A DNA stretch of 7,493 nt from Bog-473 sp049513455 (GCA_049513455.1 JBEKWB010000157.1:1-7493); one strand, 5' to 3'. Numbered from the stretch's first letter, positions 1 to 5,796 are shown. Made by a program: numbers and translations. The notes: generated by a model from the sequence alone, not told the origin.

Positions 1-1038
1 TCACGAGGTGCGCACTTCCGGCACCACCATGACCTTGCCGGCGATGCGACCGGTCGCCAACGCTTCGAGGGCGTCGGAGACCCCGTTCAACGGCACGTCG
101 TCGGGGTCGATGAACAGATCGTTGGGGAGCGCACCCGACGAGAGGAGACCGAGCGCCCGCTCGAAGCCCCCGAGGTCGTACACGAACGAACCGCACACGT
201 GCAGCTCGTTGAGGATCATGCGGTTGGAATCGAAGGTCGGGTGCGCGATGCCCGCCCCCACCATCACGAGCACCCCGCCGCGGCGCAGCTGACAGAAGCC
301 GGCCTCGACGGCCTCCTTCTTCCCGGAGCACTCGAGCACGACGTGGACGGCACGGCTGGAGATCCTCTCGGGCTCCCTCGGCGTGAAGATCTCGAGGCCG
401 GAAGGATCGATGACCTCGGTCGCCCCTACGTCGCGGGCCAAACGCTTGCGGCCTTCCGACGGCTCGACCACCGTGACGCTGTCGACACCCATGGCCCGCA
501 GTGCGGCCACCGTCAACGCGCCGATGGGCCCGGCGCCGATCACCATGGCCGTGTCGCCGGGGGCGATGCCCGAACGGGTGATGCCGTGCAGGGCCACCGC
601 CAGCGGTTCGGCCAGCGCGGCATGGCGGGCCGAGAGCCCTTCCGGGAGGCGCAGGACCCCGGCGGCGCGGGCGAGGATGAACTCGGCGAAGGCACCGTCG
701 CCGCTGTCGGTGATGGGGCCGCTGCGGTTCTCGCACTGGGACGGCTTGCCCTCTCGGCACCGCCGGCAGATTCCGCACTTCGGCGAAGAGCCGCCGACGA
801 CCCGTTCGCCGACCGACCAGTCGTCGACGTCGTCCCCCACGGCGGCGATGGTCCCGGCCCACTCGTGTCCGGCCACCGCACCGGGCTTGAATCCCCACCC
901 GTCGCGCAGCTGGTGGATGTCGGAGCCGCAGATGCCGCAGTGGTCGACGCGTACGAGCACCTGTCCCGCGCCCGGCCGAGGGACGGGACGATCCTCCACG
1001 GTGACCACGCCGGGCGACTGGTAGACGGCGGCGGACAT
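1..1038 (-). CDS. Zinc-dependent alcohol/polyol dehydrogenase (MDR superfamily)
   Basis: A complete 345-residue medium-chain dehydrogenase, the usual length for the sorbitol/threonine/butanediol dehydrogenase group, which oxidises secondary alcohols with NAD(P)+ in the cytoplasm. The catalytic zinc ligands are visible as Cys37 in GICGSD and His58-Glu59 in GHEWAG, with Glu144 in AEPLA. The structural-zinc lobe has Cys88, Cys91, Cys94 and Cys102. The Rossmann loop GAGPIG is at 168-173, and Glu192 at the end of the second strand suggests NAD(H) preference. I chose the ATG at 1038 because MSAAVYQSPGVV is a normal N-terminus; the frame stays open to 1320, but that extension is a shadow of the upstream gene. 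The ThuA-like gene ends 31 nt upstream on the same strand, so the two are probably one operon. There is no clear Shine-Dalgarno. The substrate is not determinable; polyol, threonine or 2,3-butanediol types are all possible. Confidence 0.93.
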   Translation of the reverse strand: MSAAVYQSPGVVTVEDRPVPRPGAGQVLVRVDHCGICGSDIHQLRDGWGFKPGAVAGHEWAGTIAAVGDDVDDWSVGERVVGGSSPKCGICRRCREGKPSQCENRSGPITDSGDGAFAEFILARAAGVLRLPEGLSARHAALAEPLAVALHGITRSGIAPGDTAMVIGAGPIGALTVAALRAMGVDSVTVVEPSEGRKRLARDVGATEVIDPSGLEIFTPREPERISSRAVHVVLECSGKKEAVEAGFCQLRRGGVLVMVGAGIAHPTFDSNRMILNELHVCGSFVYDLGGFERALGLLSSGALPNDLFIDPDDVPLNGVSDALEALATGRIAGKVMVVPEVRTS

Positions 1039-1069
1039 TGCGAGGGGAAGCTCGGCCACGGGCGCAACG

Positions 1070-1762
1070 TTAGGCGCCTTGTCGAAGCCAGGCGAGGCCC
1101 CCGGCCAGGTGGCGCAGGAAGACCGTGCTCTCCCAGGCCTGGGGAAAGTGCCCGAGCGCGGTGTAGAAGGTGCGACCCTTCTCGTCGCCGTGGCACCAGG
1201 CCAGGGGGAAGCCGCTCTCGGGGACCCGGCCCCCGGGTACGGAGAGGTCGACCTGCCCCTCGGCCAGTCGGAGCAGCACCCGGGCCCCGGGGTGCAGGGA
1301 GCGGAACAGGTAGATCTCATCGCGCCACTCCCACGTCGGGCCCAGATGCGCCGTGGACGGGTGCTGCCGGTCGACCACGTCGATGGCGAACTCCTGCGTC
1401 CAGGGGTGGCCGTCGAAGCGGGCGCCGATCAGCGAGCCGTACTCGGGCCAGCCGTAACAGGCATCGGTGGCGGAGTGCACGCCCAGAACACGGAGGCCAC
1501 CGGCGTGCCACGACTCGACCACCGCCGCCCGCTGGGCCGGTGTGAACGGAGTCTCCCCGATGGTGAAGAGGGCGAGGACGCCGCTGGCGCGCAGCTCGAG
1601 CGGCGAGAGGTCCCGCACGTCGTCGACGACGACCGGGGCGAGTCCGGCGTGCTCGGCCAGCTCCGCCAGGGCGGTGGCGGCCTGTCCCAGCACCCCGTGC
1701 ACACCCGCCGGGCCGTCGGCGTACGGCGCCACCTGGGTGACGATCAGCATCGGCTGGGGCAT
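1070..1762 (-). CDS. ThuA-domain (trehalose-utilisation-like, class I glutamine amidotransferase fold) protein
   Basis: A 230-residue protein spanning one ThuA-like domain. Family landmarks are the N-terminal strand MLIVTQVAPY; LFTIGETPFTPAQ near 65-78; GVHSATDACYGWPEYGSLIG at 94-113; the HPW at 119-121; WRDEIY at 146-151; and the C-terminal GRTFYTALGHFPQAW at 196-210. ThuA proteins are linked to sugar metabolism (first named for trehalose use in rhizobia), but their biochemical role is poorly defined. Cys102 lies after the HSATD stretch; whether it acts as a nucleophile cannot be judged. The ATG at 1762 was chosen because a TAGAGT hexamer lies 7 nt upstream, suggesting leaderless translation; an in-frame ATG at 1750 is an alternative. 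It is probably the first gene of an operon with the downstream dehydrogenase, and diverges from the RraA-family gene. Confidence 0.88.
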   Translation of the reverse strand: MPQPMLIVTQVAPYADGPAGVHGVLGQAATALAELAEHAGLAPVVVDDVRDLSPLELRASGVLALFTIGETPFTPAQRAAVVESWHAGGLRVLGVHSATDACYGWPEYGSLIGARFDGHPWTQEFAIDVVDRQHPSTAHLGPTWEWRDEIYLFRSLHPGARVLLRLAEGQVDLSVPGGRVPESGFPLAWCHGDEKGRTFYTALGHFPQAWESTVFLRHLAGGLAWLRQGA

Positions 1763-1769
1763 GGCTGCC

Positions 1770-1775
1770 ACTCTA
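1770..1775 (-). promoter_or_regulatory. Candidate -10 element, leaderless start of the ThuA-like gene
   Basis: On the minus strand TAGAGT matches the actinobacterial TANNNT -10 consensus and lies 7 nt before the ATG at 1762, placing the likely transcription start at or next to the start codon. No good -35 hexamer is visible. Confidence 0.45.
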
Positions 1776-1779
1776 GGGT
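1774..1779 (+). promoter_or_regulatory. Candidate -10 element for the RraA-family gene
   Basis: TAGGGT on the plus strand fits TANNNT and would give a leader of roughly 40 nt that contains the Shine-Dalgarno at 1813-1820. It shares the central TA with the opposite-strand TAGAGT, so the two divergent promoters would overlap. Confidence 0.3.
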
Positions 1780-1812
1780 TGGTGCCGAGTCGACAGGGAT
1801 GTTGAGACGACA

Positions 1813-1820
1813 GAGAGGAA
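1813..1820 (+). promoter_or_regulatory. Ribosome binding site of the RraA-family gene
   Basis: GAGAGGAA lies 7 nt upstream of the ATG at 1828, which fixes this start. Confidence 0.7.
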
Positions 1821-1827
1821 GCGCGGC

Positions 1828-2469
1828 ATGAGCACCGCACGCCAGCAGGAGATCGCGGCCACACTGCAGCGGCTGGGTTCGGCCACGTTGGGCGAGGCGG
1901 GTGGCCTCGCCACGGACCGGCGCCTCAAGCCCGCCTGGCCCGGTGCCGCCCTGGCCGCGCCGGCGTACCCGGTCGGCTGTACGCCGGGGGACAACCTGGC
2001 CGTGCATGTCGCCGTCACCACCGCCCCCGCGGGCAGCGTCCTGGTGGTCGACGTGGGTCCGGTGCCGGACCGGGGCTACTGGGGTGAGGTGCTCACGACG
2101 GCGGCAGAGGCGGCCGGGCTGGCCGGCCTGGTCATCGACGGCGGCGTCCGTGACGTGGCGGCGCTGCAGGCACACCGCTTCCCGGTGTTCTCGTCCATCA
2201 TCTCGCTCCCCGGCGCCCGGAAGGACCAGCCGGGCACGGTAGGCGCTCCGGTCACGGTCGGTGGTGTCCCGGTGGCCCGGGGCGACTGGGTGGTGGGCGA
2301 CGTGGACGGCGTGACGGTCGTGCCGGCGGCGTCGCTGGACGCCGTGTGCGCGGCGGGGGAGGCCCGGGAGGCCAAGGAGGCCGGGTTCTTCGCCGCGTTG
2401 CGGGCCGGGGCCACGACCGTGGAGCTCCTCGGCCTCGATGCCTCGCTGATCACCGTGGTCGAGGGTTGA
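1828..2469 (+). CDS. RraA family / 4-hydroxy-4-methyl-2-oxoglutarate aldolase-like protein
   Basis: A 213-residue cytoplasmic protein of the RraA/HMG-aldolase family, whose members are metal-dependent class II pyruvate aldolases or oxaloacetate decarboxylases, or in E. coli the RNase E inhibitor RraA. Hallmarks are GDNLAVHVA (54-62), VLVVDVG (71-77), the active-site segment GYWGEVLTTAAEAAG (83-97), DGGVRD with Arg108-Asp109, and GDVDGVTVVP (157-166). The Arg-Asp pair favours an aldolase/decarboxylase over true RraA, which to my recollection lacks that Asp. The acidic residue commonly found three positions after the Asp (RDxxE/D) is Ala112 here, so the metal site may differ. The start is fixed by a good Shine-Dalgarno. 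It diverges from the ThuA/dehydrogenase pair, suggesting a shared catabolic role. Old annotations of this family as demethylmenaquinone methyltransferase are misleading. Confidence 0.88.
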   Translation: MSTARQQEIAATLQRLGSATLGEAGGLATDRRLKPAWPGAALAAPAYPVGCTPGDNLAVHVAVTTAPAGSVLVVDVGPVPDRGYWGEVLTTAAEAAGLAGLVIDGGVRDVAALQAHRFPVFSSIISLPGARKDQPGTVGAPVTVGGVPVARGDWVVGDVDGVTVVPAASLDAVCAAGEAREAKEAGFFAALRAGATTVELLGLDASLITVVEG

Positions 2470-2515
2470 GGTCGTCCCGACCCGAGGGCTCGACCGTCCA
2501 ACTTGCCGTGGCGGT

Positions 2516-2543
2516 TTGTTTGACGGAGACGGCGAGATATCCT
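2516..2543 (+). promoter_or_regulatory. Weak candidate promoter for the EthD-like gene
   Basis: TTGTTT (2516-2521), a 16-nt spacer and TATCCT (2538-2543) lie in the 141-nt gap before the EthD-like gene. The match is modest (3/6 and 4/6 to the classical consensus). A leader of about 60 nt would follow. Confidence 0.22.
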
Positions 2544-2596
2544 CTCGGCACACCAGAAGCGCCTCTGGGAGACTCCGGCGGCATCTTCGTTCAAAA

Positions 2597-2606
2597 GAGG
2601 GGAAGG
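2597..2606 (+). promoter_or_regulatory. Strong ribosome binding site selecting a GTG start
   Basis: GAGGGGAAGG ends 4 nt before the GTG at 2611. It is the only good start signal for this frame and supports GTG over any downstream codon. Confidence 0.7.
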
Positions 2607-2610
2607 CAAC

Positions 2611-2901
2611 GTGGCGATTCGCCTTAGCGTCTTTTATCCGTCGACCGAAGGCGCAACCTTCGACCACGACTACTACCGGGACAAGCATGTGCCGCTGGCG
2701 GCGAAGACGTGGGGCCTGGACGGCTACGAGATCGACAAGGGCATCGACGGTCCGTACGTGGCCGCGGTCCACTTTCGATTCGATTCGCAAGAAGCCCTGG
2801 CCGCCGCGCTGGCCAACGAGCACACCGGCGACGTGCTGGCCGATGTCGCCAACTACACCTCGATCGCGCCCGTGCTCCAAACGAGCGAGATTGTGGACTG
2901 A
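2611..2901 (+). CDS. EthD domain-containing protein
   Basis: A 96-residue single-domain protein of the EthD family, small dimeric alpha/beta-barrel (ferredoxin-fold) proteins named after a component needed for ethyl tert-butyl ether degradation but widespread with varied or unknown roles. Diagnostic features are the N-terminal FYPSTEGATFDHDYYRDKH (8-26) with HVPLA, the GLDGYEIDKGIDG segment (35-47), HFRFDS (54-59), and the C-terminal DVANYTSIAPVLQTSEIVD, in which NYT...P.LQ.SE is characteristic. Length is normal. It starts at GTG after a strong Shine-Dalgarno. It lies 141 nt after the RraA-family gene and may or may not be co-transcribed with it. It converges with the SRPBCC gene, stop codon to stop codon, with 17 nt between. 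Enzymatic activity is not established for such stand-alone proteins. Confidence 0.87.
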   Translation: MAIRLSVFYPSTEGATFDHDYYRDKHVPLAAKTWGLDGYEIDKGIDGPYVAAVHFRFDSQEALAAALANEHTGDVLADVANYTSIAPVLQTSEIVD

Positions 2902-2925
2902 CTGACGAAAACAGCCGATCAGTCC
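2895..2925. terminator. Inverted repeat spanning both convergent stop codons; possible bidirectional terminator
   Basis: GGACTGA (2895-2901) and TCAGTCC (2919-2925) are perfect 7-bp arms around a 17-nt loop. The left arm ends with the EthD-gene TGA and the right arm begins with the complement of the SRPBCC-gene TGA. Both genes end Asp-stop preceded by a codon ending in G, which produces the symmetry. No T-tract follows on either strand, so terminator function is uncertain. Confidence 0.35.
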
Positions 2926-3377
2926 TCGAGGGCGGCGGCAAGGCGCGCGAGGGTAGCGCTCATGGTCAGACGATTTCGTTCAGCGCGGTCATCCACGCCG
3001 GACACCTGACGGCTGAACTCGATGGCGGACTCGGGCCGCAGGTCTTCGCTCCACTCGGTCACGCGCGACCCCGACTCCGTCGGGTCGATGCGGTACCCCC
3101 AGGTCGAGTAGTGGAACTCCATCATCGAACACTCAAACGCGAACGCCCGGCCCGGGTCAGCCTCTATGACTTTGGCCTGCGTAGTCCACTCGTGCTCTCC
3201 ATGACGGTTGCGACCGTCGAAGGTAGCGCCGACGACCGGGCCGTCGTAGCCCTCATGCCACTCGCACGCATGGCATTCCTCCGACCACTCGCCCATGCGT
3301 GTCACGTCCGAGATTGCGTCATAGACGAGCTCGGGCGGGGCAGCAATGTCGCGGGAGACCTCGAGCCTCTTGGCCAT
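2919..3377 (-). CDS. SRPBCC / START-like (polyketide cyclase-dehydrase type) family protein
   Basis: A 152-residue protein filling one SRPBCC helix-grip domain, a fold that binds hydrophobic ligands in a deep cavity. The N-terminal strand LEVSRDIAAPPELVYDAISD (5-24) leads into DVTRMGEWSEEC (24-35), a signature common in actinobacterial members. GATFDGRNRHGEHEWTT (50-66), VIEADPGRAFAFE (70-82) and the C-terminal amphipathic helix MSATLARLAAALED complete the fold. Three cysteines (35, 38, 83) are present, and a short extra segment follows Cys35. Ligand and role are unknown. A TAGCGT hexamer sits exactly 6 nt before the ATG with no Shine-Dalgarno between, so translation is probably leaderless. 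The gene converges with the EthD-like gene and diverges from the small membrane protein upstream of the YidC-like gene. Confidence 0.87.
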   Translation of the reverse strand: MAKRLEVSRDIAAPPELVYDAISDVTRMGEWSEECHACEWHEGYDGPVVGATFDGRNRHGEHEWTTQAKVIEADPGRAFAFECSMMEFHYSTWGYRIDPTESGSRVTEWSEDLRPESAIEFSRQVSGVDDRAERNRLTMSATLARLAAALED

Positions 3378-3383
3378 GGTTCC

Positions 3384-3413
3384 ACGCTACCCGGGCACCC
3401 TCATCAGGGTCTA
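3384..3413 (-). promoter_or_regulatory. Candidate leaderless promoter of the SRPBCC gene
   Basis: Reading the minus strand, TAGACC (3413-3408, four of six matches to TTGACA), an 18-nt spacer and TAGCGT (3389-3384) precede the ATG at 3377 by 6 nt. This puts the transcription start at the A of the start codon, a common arrangement in Actinobacteria. Confidence 0.45.
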
Positions 3414-3426
3414 GCCTGGTCGGCTG

Positions 3427-3693
3427 GTGCTGACCCGGACGTTGCTGGACGTCGTGTTCTTGTGGCTGGCCTCGACCCCATTCATTGCGCCCAGCCTGGT
3501 GCAGTTCGTTCCATTGCTCTTGATTCTCACGGTCACGAGCACTCTGGCTCTGGTCTCGTTGCCCACGACCTCGGTTCTTGCTCGTTGCCCGGACTCGCTC
3601 CGGGTGCAGTGGTTGCGATCCATCGGGGTACCCGCCACGGGACTCTCGGGCTCGGTTCCCTCCCTCGTTCTCCTGACACAGCCTCGACGTTGA
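3427..3693 (+). CDS. Small hydrophobic membrane protein upstream of the YidC-like insertase
   Basis: An 88-codon frame with GTG start. Residues 5-48 are strongly hydrophobic and could form two membrane helices, roughly 5-21 and 26-45; the rest is a polar, basic tail ending QPRR. Codon choice supports it being real: 68 of 88 codons end in G or C. In other actinobacteria a small membrane protein (DUF6412 type) sits directly upstream of an accessory yidC; the position, size and hydrophobic N-terminus fit, but I cannot confirm sequence homology. No Shine-Dalgarno is evident; TAGCCT at 3412-3417 lies 9 nt before the GTG, so it could be leaderless or nearly so. It ends 64 nt before the insertase gene and is probably co-transcribed with it. 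Function unknown. Confidence 0.5.
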   Translation: MLTRTLLDVVFLWLASTPFIAPSLVQFVPLLLILTVTSTLALVSLPTTSVLARCPDSLRVQWLRSIGVPATGLSGSVPSLVLLTQPRR

Positions 3694-3746
3694 GCTGACC
3701 CGACGGCCCTCGAGGCCGCCGCCGTCAACCTCAACTCTTCGAGACC

Positions 3747-3754
3747 AAGGAGAA
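3747..3754 (+). promoter_or_regulatory. Ribosome binding site of the YidC-like gene
   Basis: AAGGAGAA ends 3 nt before the ATG at 3758, with the AAGGAG core 5 nt away, and fixes this start. Confidence 0.75.
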
Positions 3755-3757
3755 CTC

Positions 3758-4615
3758 ATGTATCTGCTCCACTCTGCAGCCGCCGCGCTGTCGGAAAGCT
3801 CGCTCATCCGTTTGGCCGGCGGGATCTTCCACCCCATATTCGTCGCGCTGGCCACCGTGTTGGCCGCCATCTATGGCCTGACTGCCAGTTACGGCCTCGC
3901 CATCATCCTGTTGACCATCGTGATCATGGCGTTGCTGATGCCGCTGACCATCAGGAGCACCAGATCGATGATCGCGATGCAGCGCCTACAACCCGAGATC
4001 AGACGCCTTCAACAGGAGTACAAGGGATTGGAGAACCGCGAGCAACTCAATCGAGAGCTGATGCGGGTCTACAAGGAGGAGCGGATCAACCCGGCCGGGA
4101 GTTGTCTCCCGTTGCTCCTACAGATGCCGGTTTTGATCGTCCTCTACGACGTGATCAGGGGCTTGAGCAACAAGCTCATCACCTTGGTTCAAGGCCATTC
4201 TGTGGCGGTCCCTCAGCCCCGCTACATCCCAAACTCGTCGCGGCTGTATCACCAGCTGGTGGCCGGCCACGGAGCGATGAACTGGATCGGCATCAACCTG
4301 GCGTTGAAACCGTTCTCGGCGCATGCCCAGTGGTTCGGGTTCCTGCCGTACCTCGCCCTCGCGCTGGTCGCAGTGGGACTCCAGTACGTCCAGCTGGCCC
4401 AGACCAAAAGGCGCAGTCCGGCCACCGCTCAGGCGAACCCACAGATGCGGACGGTGCAGAGGTTCCTACCGATCCTCTCTGCCTCCATCTACTTCGTCAT
4501 TCCAGGGGCCGTGATCCTCTACATGATCGTTTCGACAGCCATCAGGATCGGCACCCAGTTCGTCTTCTTTCGAAAAGGAACCGCCGATCCTCCGACCTCT
4601 GCGGTCGAAGCATGA
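3758..4615 (+). CDS. YidC/Oxa1/Alb3-family membrane protein insertase
   Basis: A 285-residue polytopic membrane protein of the family that inserts and folds proteins in the cytoplasmic membrane. Five helices are predicted at about 26-43, 46-64, 114-134, 193-212 and 236-263. SYGLAIILL and MPLTIRSTRSMIAMQ (61-75) define the second helix and start of the cytoplasmic hairpin; LQPEIRRLQQEYKG (77-90) and LNRELMRVYKEERINPAGSC (97-116) form its coiled coil; GSCLPLLLQMPVLIVLYDVI is the next conserved helix. The arginine that in YidC/SpoIIIJ lines the hydrophilic groove (IRxxxxPL) is Met57 here (IMALLMPL). No lipoprotein cysteine is present at the N-terminus, and there is no large periplasmic P1 domain, as expected outside Gram-negatives. 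Without rpmH, rnpA or yidD nearby, this is likely an accessory paralogue rather than the housekeeping copy. Confidence 0.95.
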   Translation: MYLLHSAAAALSESSLIRLAGGIFHPIFVALATVLAAIYGLTASYGLAIILLTIVIMALLMPLTIRSTRSMIAMQRLQPEIRRLQQEYKGLENREQLNRELMRVYKEERINPAGSCLPLLLQMPVLIVLYDVIRGLSNKLITLVQGHSVAVPQPRYIPNSSRLYHQLVAGHGAMNWIGINLALKPFSAHAQWFGFLPYLALALVAVGLQYVQLAQTKRRSPATAQANPQMRTVQRFLPILSASIYFVIPGAVILYMIVSTAIRIGTQFVFFRKGTADPPTSAVEA

Positions 4616-4641
4616 TTGCTGGCTCCCAGGCCAAGTCGGAT

Positions 4642-4668
4642 TCGCCGAGTGGTCGGCGTCGCCGAGTG
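4642..4668 (+). repeat. 10-bp direct repeat with a hairpin, between the YidC-like and DUF6314-like genes
   Basis: TCGCCGAGTG occurs at 4642-4651 and again at 4659-4668. The first copy also forms a perfect 6-bp stem, CGCCGA (4643-4648) with TCGGCG (4653-4658), around the loop GTGG. No T-tract follows. It could be a weak terminator or a repeat-type operator; neither is demonstrated. Confidence 0.4.
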
Positions 4669-4685
4669 AGACAGAATCAAAGGCG

Positions 4686-5135
4686 ATGAAGTTCGCAGAC
4701 ACGCTCAGCTTCCTGCTCGGGCAATGGACTCTTGAGCGGTTCCTGACGGACCACCGATCCGGAACTGATGGGCGATTCGAGGGAAGCGCCACCATTAACC
4801 GGTCATCGTCTGGCCAGAGCGCCGGGTTCGGCACACGAGCACACTATGAGGAGGTGGGCACAATGCACTTCGGGAGGCACGTAGGGCCGGCATCGCGGAG
4901 CCTCGAACTTGTTCGGCTGGAAAGTACCATCGTGATGCTCTACTTTCCCGACGGAAAACCCTTCGTCGACCTCGACCTTCGAAGCGGGACGTGGCGAAGT
5001 ACTCATCCCTGCGGTGAGGATGTCTACGAGATCCTCACCGTTGTCCGATCACCCAGCGAGCTCGAAGAACATTGGCGGGTGCGTGGCCCGAGCGAGGACT
5101 ACGACGCCGTCGCCATGCTGAGGCGCTCCGACTGA
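4686..5135 (+). CDS. DUF6314 family protein
   Basis: A 149-residue protein matching from memory the DUF6314 pattern: an N-terminal FLLGQWTLERFLTDHRSGTD (9-28) followed by GRFEGSATI, an EEVGTMHFG strand (55-63), YFPDGKPFVDLDLRSG (86-101), HPCGEDVY (107-114), and a closing EHWRVRGPSEDYDAVAMLRR (128-147). The regular alternation of beta-strand-like blocks suggests a lipocalin-like barrel, which is inference. There is no signal peptide or membrane segment, so it is cytosolic. AAAGG at 4679-4683 lies only 2 nt before the ATG, an unusually short spacing, so the start is less certain than the frame. It follows the insertase gene by 70 nt. GC is lower than in the flanking blocks (a 60-nt stretch at 4921-4980 counts 31 G/C). 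Function is unknown. Confidence 0.8.
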   Translation: MKFADTLSFLLGQWTLERFLTDHRSGTDGRFEGSATINRSSSGQSAGFGTRAHYEEVGTMHFGRHVGPASRSLELVRLESTIVMLYFPDGKPFVDLDLRSGTWRSTHPCGEDVYEILTVVRSPSELEEHWRVRGPSEDYDAVAMLRRSD

Positions 5136-5269
5136 TCCGGGGCACTCCGATCTCACCTGGCCGTATGTCTGGTCGCTCGTAAGTCATCCTGACCACCCGT
5201 CTGCTGAGTGAGCAAAGGGGGACCAGAACGCCTCGAGCTCGTCGTCATAGGCCTAGGCACATGGCGGCA

Positions 5270-5791
5270 TTACCCCTCTGGCTCTTTTGCGGCGAAGATC
5301 TCGACCCGGATCTCCACCTTGGGCTCGACCTTCAACAACAGGATGCGGGGTGGTTCCATACCGAATTCGCGGATGTCGAAGGTGGATTTCCCGGCCAACC
5401 GGATCGTCTGATCGTCCACGCTGCTGATGCTCATCACGTCCTTGTGGTGGCGCGAGACACCGTGGAAGGCGATGAGACCGCCGACGAGGTAACTCCCGCT
5501 CTCTTCCGACGGGGCAATCTTGTCGAGCGTCCCCTCGATCTTCGGGTAGCGCCTCGAATCGATGCGCCGCTGGAGCTCCCGGTCCTGCATGCGGTTGCCG
5601 GAGCTGAGGTGGTCGACCGTCAGCGAAAGGGTCCCCGCGACCGGTGCCGCCACGTCCACGCTGCCGTCGGCGGAGAACGTGACGTCCACGAACCCTTCCA
5701 GACCATCGGTGGTGGAGTGGATGGGATGCACGTTGGAACGCGCGTCGATCCACACGTAGGAGCGTTGGGGTGTGATGCGGTAGCGGGCCAC
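5270..5791 (-). CDS. YceI family protein (cytosolic)
   Basis: A 173-residue YceI-domain protein. These fold as a lipocalin-like barrel and bind isoprenoid or other long-chain lipids in characterised members. Landmarks are YRITPQRSYVWIDARSNVHP (4-23), the loop DGLEGFVDVTFSADGSVD (29-46), SLTVDHLSSGNRMQDRELQR (56-75) with IDSRRYPKIEG (77-87), GGLIAFHGVSRHHKDVM (104-120), and the C-terminal FDIREFGMEPPRILLLKVEP (138-157) and KVEIRVEIFA. No signal peptide is seen, unlike periplasmic E. coli YceI. I chose the GTG at 5791: it lies 5 nt after the stop of the 39-residue membrane protein, and a GGAAG within that gene can serve as ribosome site, suggesting translational coupling. The same frame is open upstream to 6043, so a longer product cannot be formally excluded. 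Confidence 0.85.
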   Translation of the reverse strand: MARYRITPQRSYVWIDARSNVHPIHSTTDGLEGFVDVTFSADGSVDVAAPVAGTLSLTVDHLSSGNRMQDRELQRRIDSRRYPKIEGTLDKIAPSEESGSYLVGGLIAFHGVSRHHKDVMSISSVDDQTIRLAGKSTFDIREFGMEPPRILLLKVEPKVEIRVEIFAAKEPEG

Positions 5792-5796
5792 CCGTG

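Noticed and set aside
1039..1320. N-terminal extension of the zinc dehydrogenase to an upstream start at 1320
   Set aside because: The added 94 residues overlap the ThuA-like coding region in another frame and show no protein-like pattern; MSAAVYQSP at 1038 is a normal family N-terminus.
199..1545. Long plus-strand open frame (448 codons) opposite the dehydrogenase and ThuA-like genes
   Set aside because: It is antisense to two clearly recognisable genes and its translation is low-complexity, rich in Arg, Gly, Pro and Ala with no family motif, as expected for shadow frames in high-GC DNA.
1744..2880. 378-codon minus-strand frame over the RraA- and EthD-family genes
   Set aside because: It is antisense to two well-supported genes with good ribosome sites; the translation is Arg/Gly-rich without recognisable domains.
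2709..3698. 329-codon plus-strand frame over the EthD end, the SRPBCC gene and the small membrane gene
   Set aside because: It overlaps three better-supported genes in other frames and has no domain signature.
3319..3870. 183-codon minus-strand frame opposite the small membrane protein and the insertase start
   Set aside because: It has a polar, low-complexity translation and overlaps the insertase N-terminus; the plus-strand frame has better codon bias and position.
5136..5269. Distant 7-bp inverted repeat TCTGGTC/GACCAGA (5168-5174, 5221-5227) as a terminator between convergent genes
   Set aside because: The 46-nt loop is too long and no T-tract follows; it is likely chance pairing.
5208..5411. 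67-codon plus-strand frame after the DUF6314-like gene
   Set aside because: Most of it is antisense to the YceI C-terminus, it has no family resemblance, and the stretch unique to it is too short to judge.
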